This document shows, piece by piece, positions 7,760 through 16,071 of a stretch of DNA of 33,488 nucleotides. Origin of the DNA: a virus; the IMG/VR virus record IMGVR_UViG_3300041409_001206, positions 1 through 33,488 of that record; one strand, 5' to 3'. Position 1 is the first letter of the stretch, and the number at the start of each line of letters is the position of its first letter. The notes under the pieces are model-generated. The model ran no database searches and was not told the DNA's origin. It was given only the letters and a program-made list of their open reading frames with translations. Both the position numbers and the translations under genes were made by a program.

Positions 7760-8863
7760 TTATGTCAGAACTCCCGGGTCCTGCTCTTTGTTGTGAAAAG
7801 CGAAACCATTCGCAAAAAGCGTTTTGTTTCGCAACGTTTCGAAGTTGTAAACCTTCCAGACTTCGCCCGAGAAACGCTTCGCCGATTTGAGAGAAGCTTT
7901 GCGCCAGTCGCCGCCCACGAATCTCCAAACGACGGTCGGCGCGGAATCGAACCGCAGCGCGTGCGCAGGAATAAAATTACCGGCTTCATCGAAAAACGGC
8001 TCTTCGGAAGTCGTCCTGATTTTCGAATTATCGCTGAAGACGAACTCGAAATATTCGGAAACGAAATTCACAAAGGTCTCGCTGACCGTATCTGATTCGA
8101 CGGCCATCGTCGCCGGATTAAAATTCCAGACGCGCCAGAATTTCTTTATCGTCTCGACCGGCTGCGTGCCGCGCGCCGTCAGAATCGGCTCGCCTTCGAA
8201 AAAACAATGTCCCGCGCCGACGCCCGTTGCCGGATTGCCGCCCGAGCCCGGCGCCGACTGAGTCGGGTTTTCGGGAAAAGCGAAGCCGCCGTTATTCGGC
8301 TCATTAAGGCGGCCTCGGCATCCTCCGCGCGACTTACGTACAAGATTGCAGAATGTTTCCAAACCGAAATACTGGCAATTATGGTCTTTGAAAATCCACG
8401 CGCAGAGCGCCGAAAGCGTTCTAATCGACAATGAAGAGCCTGCCGCCGTCGATTTCGGAACAATATCGAAAACGATTTGCTGCTCGTCCGCCTCGACGTT
8501 GACCACCTTTCCCGAAAAGAAATGCTTATGCTGAAAAATGCTCGCATCGGTCAAACTACGAAACAGGCGCTTGACGACGACATCGGCCAGCTCCAAATCG
8601 CGAAGCTCGGAGGCTAGTTTTATTCCCCATTCTAAATCTGTGTTCGATAAAACTACCTGCACGCGATTCGTGGCCGGCGTTCCGGTTTCTTTCACGACGC
8701 CGACTTTAAGAATCCGCGGTATATAGGTTTCATCAAGGTCGAGCCGCACATTCGTCGAAAAGAATTTAGGCGGCCCGATTAGCAGGCGTATATCGACCGT
8801 CGATTGTGATTCACAACGGTTAAAAACGAGCGATAAGAGTTCTTCGTTTCGTGTTCTCGGCAT
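7760..8863 (-). CDS. Tail-tip protein (lambda L / GTA DUF2163-like) with C-terminal Hint domain
   Basis: Of 367 residues, positions 1-200 resemble tail-tip proteins of the lambda gpL and phage_BR0599/DUF2163 type. A cysteine cluster (C154, C163, C172, C182) precedes NNGGFAFP and could bind an iron-sulfur cluster, as in lambda gpL. From C220 onward comes a Hint (Hedgehog/intein) fold: CFFEGEPILTARGTQPVETI, then TTSEEPFF in place of block B, and the C-terminal NKTLFANGFAFHN (H357-N358). Only nine residues follow, the first being Lys rather than Cys, Ser or Thr. The block B His is replaced by Glu (E288). These features fit a bacterial intein-like (BIL) domain able to cleave or transfer rather than splice. 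The start ATG overlaps the previous stop (TAATG), with AGGAAA before it. Confidence 0.75.
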   Translation of the reverse strand: MPRTRNEELLSLVFNRCESQSTVDIRLLIGPPKFFSTNVRLDLDETYIPRILKVGVVKETGTPATNRVQVVLSNTDLEWGIKLASELRDLELADVVVKRLFRSLTDASIFQHKHFFSGKVVNVEADEQQIVFDIVPKSTAAGSSLSIRTLSALCAWIFKDHNCQYFGLETFCNLVRKSRGGCRGRLNEPNNGGFAFPENPTQSAPGSGGNPATGVGAGHCFFEGEPILTARGTQPVETIKKFWRVWNFNPATMAVESDTVSETFVNFVSEYFEFVFSDNSKIRTTSEEPFFDEAGNFIPAHALRFDSAPTVVWRFVGGDWRKASLKSAKRFSGEVWKVYNFETLRNKTLFANGFAFHNKEQDPGVLT

Positions 8864-9093
8864 TATGAAATTTCCTTTCTTTTCTTCAAAACCCTGATAT
8901 TTTTCAGCGTAAGTTCCTGACCTTCCTCGCTGTCATGAGCTTTAATCGAAACCGACTTGATTCGCGCCTCGTCGATTTCGCCTTCGACGACGATTGTAAT
9001 TTGCGGAGCGAAAGTGACAGCCGGCGTTTCCGCTCGCGGCGCGCGCGTCGACGTCGGCACGGAAACCGAAGGCGCGAACGATATTCCGGTCGA
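8863..9093 (-). CDS. Probable C-terminal extension of the tape measure beyond an amber codon
   Basis: These 76 codons plus TAA are in the same frame as the tape measure and begin right after its TAG (9094-9096). There is no ATG; the only usual start is a GTG at 9060 with no ribosome binding site. The sequence looks like a real protein (PQITIVVEGEIDEARIKS, ELTLKNIRVLKKRKEIS) and resembles the end of many tape measures, where a Pro-rich linker leads to a short beta/alpha segment. Its TAA overlaps the next ATG (TAATG), as expected for a translated frame. It is either made by stop-codon readthrough, is a separate GTG-initiated small protein, or was cut off by a recent nonsense mutation. TAG is a normal stop elsewhere here (for example at 17592, 21563, 25805), so general recoding is unlikely. 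Confidence 0.6.
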   Translation of the reverse strand, partial: STGISFAPSVSVPTSTRAPRAETPAVTFAPQITIVVEGEIDEARIKSVSIKAHDSEEGQELTLKNIRVLKKRKEIS

Positions 9094-12000
9094 CTAATTC
9101 GGGATTCGACCGAATTTGAACGGGTCATAACCGACAGCGTCTTTAATCCGCTCAATCTGCGCAGGATTCAGCACCATTTCGCCCGGCGCAAGCATTGACG
9201 GCAGCGTGTCTCGGCCCGTAAATGCTCCGGCCAGCATTCCGTTCCGGCGTTTGAAATCGCTGTACTGGCGCATAAAGCCGGAGTCCCTATAAACGCCGCC
9301 CGCGAATTCCGGTTTTAATTTACCTTGGACAATATTTGCCTGTGCCGCGACGCCCGCGAATTCCTTGATTTGTTTAATCAGCAAATCGGCTTCGACAAGT
9401 TTTTGGTCAATTTGAGTCTTGGCGATATTCCGGTATTTTTTGCTTTGAAAATCGATTCCGAAGCCCGAGGCGATTTGCGCGCGAAGCTCATCGGCGCGCG
9501 CCGATGAGCCGGTCGGGTCGCCCAGAATCGCATTTTTGTCGGCGGCGAGCGAACGCAGCTCTTCAAAGGCTTTGGCAAAGCCTTCCTGCAGCTTCGGCAT
9601 ATTTTCCTTTTTGTCGATTTTTCGTTTCGGGTCGCCCATAAACAAACCGGCAATCGCGCCGGCCGCCGCGCCGATTGCCGCGCCCCACGGACCGCCGACC
9701 ATCATTCCGATCGACATTCCCGTTCCGGCCATCGAAATGACGTTTCCGACGAGCCCGCCAATCATTCCGCCGATAATATTCGCGGCCATTCCGGCAATCG
9801 CAACGCCGCCGGCCAGCGCTCCGCCGCCGCTTCCGCTTGAGCCGCGAGCCGATTCCGGCGTAGCTGCGCCCGGTGCCGATGAACTGCCGCCGCCCAGACC
9901 GAAGAGACTGCGAATATTGCTGAAATTAAACGAACCGCTGCTGCTGCTGCTTGAGCCGAGCCTTGGTCCGGCGACGCCGCCGGAGCCCGACGAATTCGGA
10001 TTAAAATTAGGCGTTGCGGTGACGTTGCTGCCGCCGCCTAAAATTTGATTGATTATGTTTCCGAAACTGAAACCGCCGCCCGAAGAGCTCGAACTCTGCC
10101 CGGTCAGGAATTTCATTATTTTCGACGTAATCAGCTCGGCCGCCATATCGAGCAGCATCTTTTTGAAACGGTCGAGAATGCTCTTGAAGAAACCGCCCCA
10201 GCCGTCGTCGAGAAGCGTTTGCAGCGAATCGCGGACGACGCCGTAAACATCGTTATATGATTTCTGCCATTGACGCTGAGCGTCGATTTCGGCCGCCAGA
10301 TTCAAAAGATATTGTTTCTGCGCCGGGTCGAGATTTTTATAATCCTTCTCGATCGTTCGCAGCATTTTTTCATATTCGGTCAGCTGGCGGCCGCCGCGCT
10401 GAAGCTCGTCAAGCTGGCCGCTCAGACCTTCTTTCAGAGTCTTGAAATCGGCGTTTTTCGTCGCTTCCGAAACCTCGTTGTAGCCCTGGGCCGCTTCTTT
10501 CAGCCGTTTGATTACGTCGTCGATTTTGCCCGCGTCGAAGTCGCCGACGACCGAGCGCAGGACGAGCCAGTAGCGGACGTATTTGGCAAATTTCTCCACG
10601 TCGATTTGATTGCCGGCCGTGAACAGTCCTTTCAAACCGTCGAGCGAGCCCACGCCGAGATTTAAATCCTTGATGCCTTCGACCGAGCGCAGAAAATCAT
10701 TGAGCGGCGATTTTTCGCTGGTTAATTCGAGCTGGCGTTTTTTGAAATCGTCCGTCATATTGTCGAACGCGTCCGAGACGGATTTTGCGTCCTGACGAAG
10801 TTTTTTCGCCCATTCGGCGTTCGCGGCTTTTTCCAGCTCTTCGCGAGTTTTGGGAATGACATTATTGAGAATATCGAGCTGCTCGGCGGTCAGCTTGCCG
10901 GATTCTTTTAAGAGCCGAACCTGAAGGTCGAATTTTTGCAGCGACGTCATTCCGTCGTCAAACTCGGCGGAAAGCTCGGCAACTTGCTGGCGCGCCTGTT
11001 CTCCGGTCTGGATAAAGCCGTCGATGGATTTATCGACCAAGTCCCACTGCTCGGCCTGTTTTTTCGCTTCTTCCGGATTGATCGGCGGAACATTGGCAAA
11101 AGTGGTCGAGATGCCCTGGCCGGACAATTTCTCGGTAATACTGCGAATCGACGAGTTAATCGATTCTTTGCGACGGTCGAATTCCTGCAGAACGCGCAAA
11201 GCTTCTTTCCGGTCCTCTTCGGCGACGGGAATCGGCGCGGTAATTTCAAAATTCAATTTCTGGCGAAGCTTTAAGATTTCTTCGGTCTGGCTGACTTCAT
11301 CGGACAATCCCGAAAGCTGAATCTGCTGCTGCAAAGTCGTGTCGCTCAGGCCGGCAGCCTTCAGCTGGTTAAGACGATCCTGTTTTTCCAGTATCTGGTT
11401 GAGAATCGATGCTTCGGCATCAAACGATTTCAACTCCAGAGATTTTCCGCCGCCGGCCGCGCCCATCGTTTTCTGCAAAACACTGTTCGTGTATTCGCGA
11501 AATGACGGATATTCTTTGCCTTTATACATCTGCGGCTTTGCACTGTCATAAAGACCCATTGATTTTTCGCCGCGGCCGTACCACGCCGCCGCCGCCATGC
11601 GAATCGCGATTTTTATATCTCCGCCCGCTTTTTGCAGGGCAGTCTTGAGATATTCGCCCATCTGCCCGTTGAAAACGGCGATTTGCGCTTGAATATCTTT
11701 TCTGAAAGCCTCGACCGACATTGATTTTCCGAGCCACTTTTTAGTCCAGGCAGGAATATTGCCTTCCATAATCTGGAACGCTCCGGTCGCGCCGCTATCG
11801 ATGTTTTTTATATCGCTTCGACCGCCAGACTCCTGCTGTATCGTGCCTTTGCGCATAGCGTCGAGGACAGATGCCAAATCGCCGAGTTCGCTTCGTAAAT
11901 CCTTGACCGCTTTTTTCGCCTCGGTCGCATCTTTTTTGATTCGGCTGACACCGCTTTCTTTCTTCTCGTCCGGACTGACGATATCGGTATAGGTTTTTTC

Positions 12001-14820
12001 GAAATCTTTGAGCTGTTTAACCGCCGCCAGGTCGTTTTTCAAATCTTCCTTGGCTTGTTTGGCTTTTTGAATCAGGTCGTTTTTATCGACGGCCGAGCTG
12101 ATTACATTGAACATTCGATTTTGAATGTTTTGTTGATTTACGCTCGTCAAGCCGTCCAGAGCTTTCCGCAAATTGAAGACTTCGACCGCCGCTCCGGCGG
12201 CTTTGCTGGCCGTATTATCGAGCGTCGTGCCGAGATTATTCTGCGCGGTCGTGGTTTTTTGAGCCGCCGCCGTCAGAATATCGACTTGCTGTGCGGAATA
12301 GCCCGCGTTTGTGAAAAATTGTCTTAACTGTTCATTATTTAAGCCGAGCCCCTGCGTCGCCTGCAGAATCTTCGCGTTATTTTCAATCAGGCTCGTATTA
12401 AAATCTTTCAGCTTATCACCGGCCGCGATATTGGACTGGGTCAGATTTCTGACGCTGGCATCATTTTCATTAATCGCCTGTGTCAGAACCTGCCATTCGT
12501 TCGAGTCGGGCGCGACATTGGCGCGCTGCTCATTGAGCTTTATCCGGTCCGCCGCCAGCTGATTGATTTGCTCACTGTTAGATTTTAAAGCGATATTTTC
12601 GGCCTGAATTTGCCGAATCGCTTCGAGCGAGCCTTCGGCGGCGGTCCGTAATTTTGCTTCGAGAAGAGCTTTCTGAGCTTCGATATTGGCGCCGATGATT
12701 TCATTCAAAACTTCGACTTTCGTTTTCTCATCGACGAGCGTTTTGATGTATTCGGCGGTAACCGGGTCAAGTCGGCCGAGAATATTGTTAAGCCGGTCGT
12801 GGACGTCGCCGCTTTGCGTCTGCGCCTGGCTGACCTCATTTGACGCCGACACCAGGTTCCGAGCCTCGGATTGCAGAGCCTTATAGCTTTGCAGCGAATC
12901 GATGTTAGTTTTAATCGAGTCCAGTGTGACGGCATTTGCTTTACTAATCGCCGATTCCGTGTTGTAAAACGCGTAGATTACGCCGCCGAGAATCGCAATC
13001 AGCGCGGCCCATCCGGCGACAGCCGCGACCGTTACTTCCAGACCGATGAACGCGTTTTGCAGTCCGAACATCGCGCGGGCGACATTCGAAGCGATAAAAA
13101 CCAAACCGCTGAGCGAGCTGCCGTAGGAAATTAAAACCTGGATGCCGGCGGCGATATTTACAGCGTTAAAGGCCACCGCGAGCAGCCCGACGCTGACCGC
13201 CGCGGCCGCGAATGTAACCGGATATTGACCGACTAGGCCGATGAAATTAGCAAAACCGAGAACGATTGTTGTAAGAGCCGGCGCGATGCTGCCAAAGATT
13301 GTCAGACCTAAAGTTTCCGCCTGCGATTTGAGATTTTCCCACGCGCCGCCAAGCCCCTTCGAGCGAGCCGCCGCGAGTTCGGCCGCCGCATTGTGTCGCT
13401 GAACCGCCTGCGACATAGTATCTAAACCGGCTGCGCCCTGGCCGAAGATGATCGTCGCGCCGCGGACTGCATCGGCACCGAAAATCGTATTCAGCGCCTG
13501 GTCTTTTTGTTCCTGAGAAAGTCCCTTCAATCCGCTTTCAAATTGGGCGATAATATCGCGCATCGGACGCATTACGCCGGCCTGGTCGTAAATATCGACG
13601 TTGAGGCCTTTGATTGCCGCCGCCGCGTCGTTTGTCGGCGATTGGAGACGCTGAAGCATTGTTTTGAGAGAAGTTCCGGCGTCAGAGCCTTTAATACCCG
13701 CGTTCGCCATCTCGGCGATTAAGGCGACCGTCGTTTCAATCGGAATATTCGCGTTATGGAAAACCGCGCCCGCCTGCTGAAGCGAAGCGGCGACGTCCAT
13801 GATTTCAGCCGAGGACGCATTCGCAGCGGCCGCCAGTAGGTCAGCCACACGACCCGCTTCCGACGCCTGCAAACCGAACATATTCAGCGAATTTGCGGTA
13901 ATTTCGGCGGCGGCGGCGGCGCTGATATTGGCGGCCGTCGCGAGCTGCAAAGTTCCTTTTGCGGCTGCCATCGCCTGCTCGACCGACATTCCGGCTTTTC
14001 CGAGCTCGGTCATCGCTTCGGCGGCATCGGCAGCGGACATTCCAGGCAGACTCAAGTCGTTTCCTAGCTGTACCGCTATGCCGTCCGCTTTCTGCATTTC
14101 GGCCGCCGTCGCGCCCGTCACGGCCTGAAGCATATTCATCGACGCCTGGTATTTCGCGCCGATATCGAGAATGGCGTACACGCCGGCGACTGCGGTCGAA
14201 CTTGCAATCGCAGTTCCGACGAGCCCGGCAATATCGCCCGCGCCGTATTTACCGGCTTTCGTAATTGCCAGTTGAGCTTTTTGGCGCTCGATGCGCTGGT
14301 ATTCCTGAAACTCGCGCCGTTTCTGAGCTTCGACGCCGCGGGCGGCAATTTCCGCCTGTTTCATCTGGCTTCGCGCGGATATTTCGGCGATTCTTTGTTT
14401 TGATTTTTCGGAATCCTCGAAAACTTTCAGCCCGACTTTCGACGACTGCGTTTGCCGGCGCGCGAGTTCCTCATTGAGACGGGACTGTGTCTGAACGCTT
14501 ATTTCCGTAATTTTCTGTTTGGATTTTTCCGCGCTCTCGAATTGACGCAGTTCGGATTGTTTTGCCTGGGTAATCTGCTTGGCAGTTTCTTCGGCGAGAC
14601 GCGCCTGCGAGCGGGCGTTAACTTCGCTGATGCGGGCGGATTCTTTCGACATCCGGACGAAATCCTGCATCTGCCGCGTGTCGATGCTCGAAGAGCCGCC
14701 CGCTGTGAACTGCCGGGCGGCTCGATTGTTGAGAGCGTCTAAACCTTTGCCTAAAGAGGCGATTTCGGCTTTTGCCTGGCTCCCGTCTAACCTGACGATT
14801 ATTGGTACTAATTTCGCCAT
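9094..14820 (-). CDS. Tail tape measure protein with lytic transglycosylase domain
   Basis: This 1908-residue protein is the longest gene in the window. In order: Gln/Glu/Lys-rich coiled coil (about 40-190); the TIGR01760-type tape measure core (about 190-480: AMTELGKAGMS, SLNMFGLQASEAGRVADLL, NAGIKGSDAGTSLKTMLQRL); hydrophobic membrane-insertion segments (about 500-640); more coiled coil; a soluble lytic transglycosylase-like domain (about 985-1130) with catalytic-type Glu997 in QQESGG, then TGAFQIMEGN and AAAAWYGRGEKS; further helices; and a Gly/Ser-rich region (about 1570-1750). It ends with GEMVLNPAQIERIKD, typical of tape measures. It sets tail length, may locally digest peptidoglycan, and guides DNA entry. 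It follows the tail-assembly chaperone genes by 9 nt. The TAG stop is suspicious because 76 coding-like codons follow in frame. Confidence 0.93.
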   Translation of the reverse strand: MAKLVPIIVRLDGSQAKAEIASLGKGLDALNNRAARQFTAGGSSSIDTRQMQDFVRMSKESARISEVNARSQARLAEETAKQITQAKQSELRQFESAEKSKQKITEISVQTQSRLNEELARRQTQSSKVGLKVFEDSEKSKQRIAEISARSQMKQAEIAARGVEAQKRREFQEYQRIERQKAQLAITKAGKYGAGDIAGLVGTAIASSTAVAGVYAILDIGAKYQASMNMLQAVTGATAAEMQKADGIAVQLGNDLSLPGMSAADAAEAMTELGKAGMSVEQAMAAAKGTLQLATAANISAAAAAEITANSLNMFGLQASEAGRVADLLAAAANASSAEIMDVAASLQQAGAVFHNANIPIETTVALIAEMANAGIKGSDAGTSLKTMLQRLQSPTNDAAAAIKGLNVDIYDQAGVMRPMRDIIAQFESGLKGLSQEQKDQALNTIFGADAVRGATIIFGQGAAGLDTMSQAVQRHNAAAELAAARSKGLGGAWENLKSQAETLGLTIFGSIAPALTTIVLGFANFIGLVGQYPVTFAAAAVSVGLLAVAFNAVNIAAGIQVLISYGSSLSGLVFIASNVARAMFGLQNAFIGLEVTVAAVAGWAALIAILGGVIYAFYNTESAISKANAVTLDSIKTNIDSLQSYKALQSEARNLVSASNEVSQAQTQSGDVHDRLNNILGRLDPVTAEYIKTLVDEKTKVEVLNEIIGANIEAQKALLEAKLRTAAEGSLEAIRQIQAENIALKSNSEQINQLAADRIKLNEQRANVAPDSNEWQVLTQAINENDASVRNLTQSNIAAGDKLKDFNTSLIENNAKILQATQGLGLNNEQLRQFFTNAGYSAQQVDILTAAAQKTTTAQNNLGTTLDNTASKAAGAAVEVFNLRKALDGLTSVNQQNIQNRMFNVISSAVDKNDLIQKAKQAKEDLKNDLAAVKQLKDFEKTYTDIVSPDEKKESGVSRIKKDATEAKKAVKDLRSELGDLASVLDAMRKGTIQQESGGRSDIKNIDSGATGAFQIMEGNIPAWTKKWLGKSMSVEAFRKDIQAQIAVFNGQMGEYLKTALQKAGGDIKIAIRMAAAAWYGRGEKSMGLYDSAKPQMYKGKEYPSFREYTNSVLQKTMGAAGGGKSLELKSFDAEASILNQILEKQDRLNQLKAAGLSDTTLQQQIQLSGLSDEVSQTEEILKLRQKLNFEITAPIPVAEEDRKEALRVLQEFDRRKESINSSIRSITEKLSGQGISTTFANVPPINPEEAKKQAEQWDLVDKSIDGFIQTGEQARQQVAELSAEFDDGMTSLQKFDLQVRLLKESGKLTAEQLDILNNVIPKTREELEKAANAEWAKKLRQDAKSVSDAFDNMTDDFKKRQLELTSEKSPLNDFLRSVEGIKDLNLGVGSLDGLKGLFTAGNQIDVEKFAKYVRYWLVLRSVVGDFDAGKIDDVIKRLKEAAQGYNEVSEATKNADFKTLKEGLSGQLDELQRGGRQLTEYEKMLRTIEKDYKNLDPAQKQYLLNLAAEIDAQRQWQKSYNDVYGVVRDSLQTLLDDGWGGFFKSILDRFKKMLLDMAAELITSKIMKFLTGQSSSSSGGGFSFGNIINQILGGGSNVTATPNFNPNSSGSGGVAGPRLGSSSSSSGSFNFSNIRSLFGLGGGSSSAPGAATPESARGSSGSGGGALAGGVAIAGMAANIIGGMIGGLVGNVISMAGTGMSIGMMVGGPWGAAIGAAAGAIAGLFMGDPKRKIDKKENMPKLQEGFAKAFEELRSLAADKNAILGDPTGSSARADELRAQIASGFGIDFQSKKYRNIAKTQIDQKLVEADLLIKQIKEFAGVAAQANIVQGKLKPEFAGGVYRDSGFMRQYSDFKRRNGMLAGAFTGRDTLPSMLAPGEMVLNPAQIERIKDAVGYDPFKFGRIPN

Positions 14821-14829
14821 AGCGCCGTT

Positions 14830-15273
14830 TTATTGGAGAAAACCACCGGCTACGATGCCGAGCTTGATTTGAATATTTCGTTCGAAATCGCGCTCGATTT
14901 TTCGCCAGTAAACAAATAAATCCCATTTCCAAAGCTCGAAGTCGGAAGGACGAAGTTTTTCTCCGGCGTGAAATTTATCGGCCATCTCTTCAATCTGCCC
15001 GCAGACGAATTCAGATTCCTCATTGGAAACGTTTTCGTGTTCGTCGTCGCCTTCGCTGTTTTCCGGCAAAGGCGGAAGCTGGCAGCGTCGCGAGCATCCG
15101 GGCGACGCTTCCTCGAACATTTCCTCAATCGTCCAGTTCGGCTCGCCCACGCCGTCGATTCGCTCACAAAACTCCGGACCCGGGCAGCGAACCACAATAC
15201 CTGTTCCGCCTTGTAATTGCTCGCCGTAGCGCCGGGCCAGAGTTTCAAAAATCGCCGGCTTTAGTAACTCGAC
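14830..15273 (-). CDS. Tail-assembly chaperone, -1 frameshift extension (gpGT-like T part)
   Basis: This frame has no credible start. It is open from 15301 and overlaps the end of the preceding chaperone gene. A -1 shift on A AAA AAG (15279-15273) joins the two frames, giving a fusion of about 383 residues: 236 codons of the upstream gene plus 147 here. The extension begins VELLKPAIFETLARRYGEQL, continues with VVRCPGPEFCERIDG, a second Cys pair, an acidic stretch and WKWDLFVYWRKIERDFERN. In lambda the equivalent gpGT product recruits the major tail protein to the tape measure. An internal GTG at 15195 could start a 121-residue product, but it would leave the conserved-looking upstream part unexplained. 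Confidence 0.85.
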   Translation of the reverse strand, partial: VELLKPAIFETLARRYGEQLQGGTGIVVRCPGPEFCERIDGVGEPNWTIEEMFEEASPGCSRRCQLPPLPENSEGDDEHENVSNEESEFVCGQIEEMADKFHAGEKLRPSDFELWKWDLFVYWRKIERDFERNIQIKLGIVAGGFLQ

Positions 15274-15980
15274 TTTTTTGTCTGCGATTGCAGATTCGCT
15301 TCAAACCGTTCCCGCATCGCAAGCACTTTCAAATGCGCCGCCGGATTCGCGTCACACTGCACTTTGAGTTCGTCATACAGAGCGCAAATCGCTTCCCACG
15401 TTTCGCGCATAAATCTGCCTTCGCGGCCTTTCTTGAAAATCGCGCCGACGGTTATCGCGCGGAATTTTCCGATCTGGTCGCTGTTTTTCGGCGGAAAATC
15501 GAAGTCTAAAAGCGTTTCCTCGCCGTTGAAAGCTGCTTTGAGCGTGATGAGATTATTCGCTTTTGCTTGGCCGAATTTTCGTTTGCCGAGAATTTTAGTT
15601 TCTTCTTTAACGACGACGTCGCAGTCGAGCAGGGCATTGACCACCGCCGCCCGTTCCTCGTCGTCGAAATCTTCGCGCCAATTGTCGGGAAGCTCGCCGT
15701 CGAAACCGTCAATCAGCTGGATTCGTTCCTCGAAAAACCAGCGCGATGCCGGAATCGCATTCGTTTTGAAAAGCTGGTTGTTTTTGTTCTTGCTGATAAC
15801 CTGCGTTTCGGAAAGCTTATCGTATTCGAATAAATCCGCGTCGGGCAGGCCTTCGACCGCAAATGTTAAGACATAGCGATTCTCGTCGTCCTCGCCCTCG
15901 AACTTAAATTCCTGGCGCGCGTCTTTGTCGTAAGCTGCTTTTGCAGCCGAATTCTGGTCGTTATTTTCAAATTCACTCAT
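15261..15980 (-). CDS. Tail-assembly chaperone (gpG-like)
   Basis: This acidic 239-residue protein lies between the major tail protein and the tape measure, the conserved place of the gpG/gpGT chaperone pair. Sequence features include an Asp/Glu-rich N-terminus, RWFFEERIQLIDGFDGELPDNW in the centre, and a helical end (EAICALYDELKVQCD, LKVLAMRERFEANLQ). No enzymatic motif is present. The ATG at 15980 follows AGGAAA. The last codons carry the -1 slippery heptamer, so most ribosomes should stop here and a minority should make the longer fusion. Assignment rests on position and the frameshift more than on sequence similarity. Its role is to coat the tape measure before tail tube polymerisation. 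Confidence 0.82.
   Translation of the reverse strand: MSEFENNDQNSAAKAAYDKDARQEFKFEGEDDENRYVLTFAVEGLPDADLFEYDKLSETQVISKNKNNQLFKTNAIPASRWFFEERIQLIDGFDGELPDNWREDFDDEERAAVVNALLDCDVVVKEETKILGKRKFGQAKANNLITLKAAFNGEETLLDFDFPPKNSDQIGKFRAITVGAIFKKGREGRFMRETWEAICALYDELKVQCDANPAAHLKVLAMRERFEANLQSQTKKSSY
15273..15279 (-). promoter_or_regulatory. Programmed -1 ribosomal frameshift site A AAA AAG
   Basis: Read in the frame of the upstream chaperone gene, the codons are ACA AAA AAG, which contain the canonical heptamer A AAA AAG. Slipping back one base lets translation continue GTC GAG TTA CTA into the overlapping open frame. Zero-frame translation ends only four codons later at TAA (15263-15261). A GC-rich segment downstream (GCCGG ... 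CCGGC) might form a stimulatory stem. The position between tail tube and tape measure genes is where siphophages conserve this signal. Confidence 0.88.
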
Positions 15981-16071
15981 AAAAATTTTTATTTTCCTGT
16001 GGTATTTAATTTGGTCGGCGACAAATCTTTTTAGACGTGCCGCCGCCGAGAAAAAGAATAAAACTCGGGCA

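Noticed and set aside
9094-9096. TAG recoded genome-wide as a sense codon
   Set aside because: Several other genes (17592, 19275, 21563, 25805, 31490) end at TAG, in some cases just before the next ribosome binding site, so TAG acts as a stop here.
11819-12000. Lytic transglycosylase domain as a separate endolysin gene
   Set aside because: The domain is in frame inside the tape measure with no internal start signal; such insertions are common in tape measures.
14850-15248. Frame of 132 codons overlapping the chaperone extension
   Set aside because: Shadow of the -1 frame, which has the acidic, gene-like composition and the slippery-site link; this one is Arg/Ser-rich noise.
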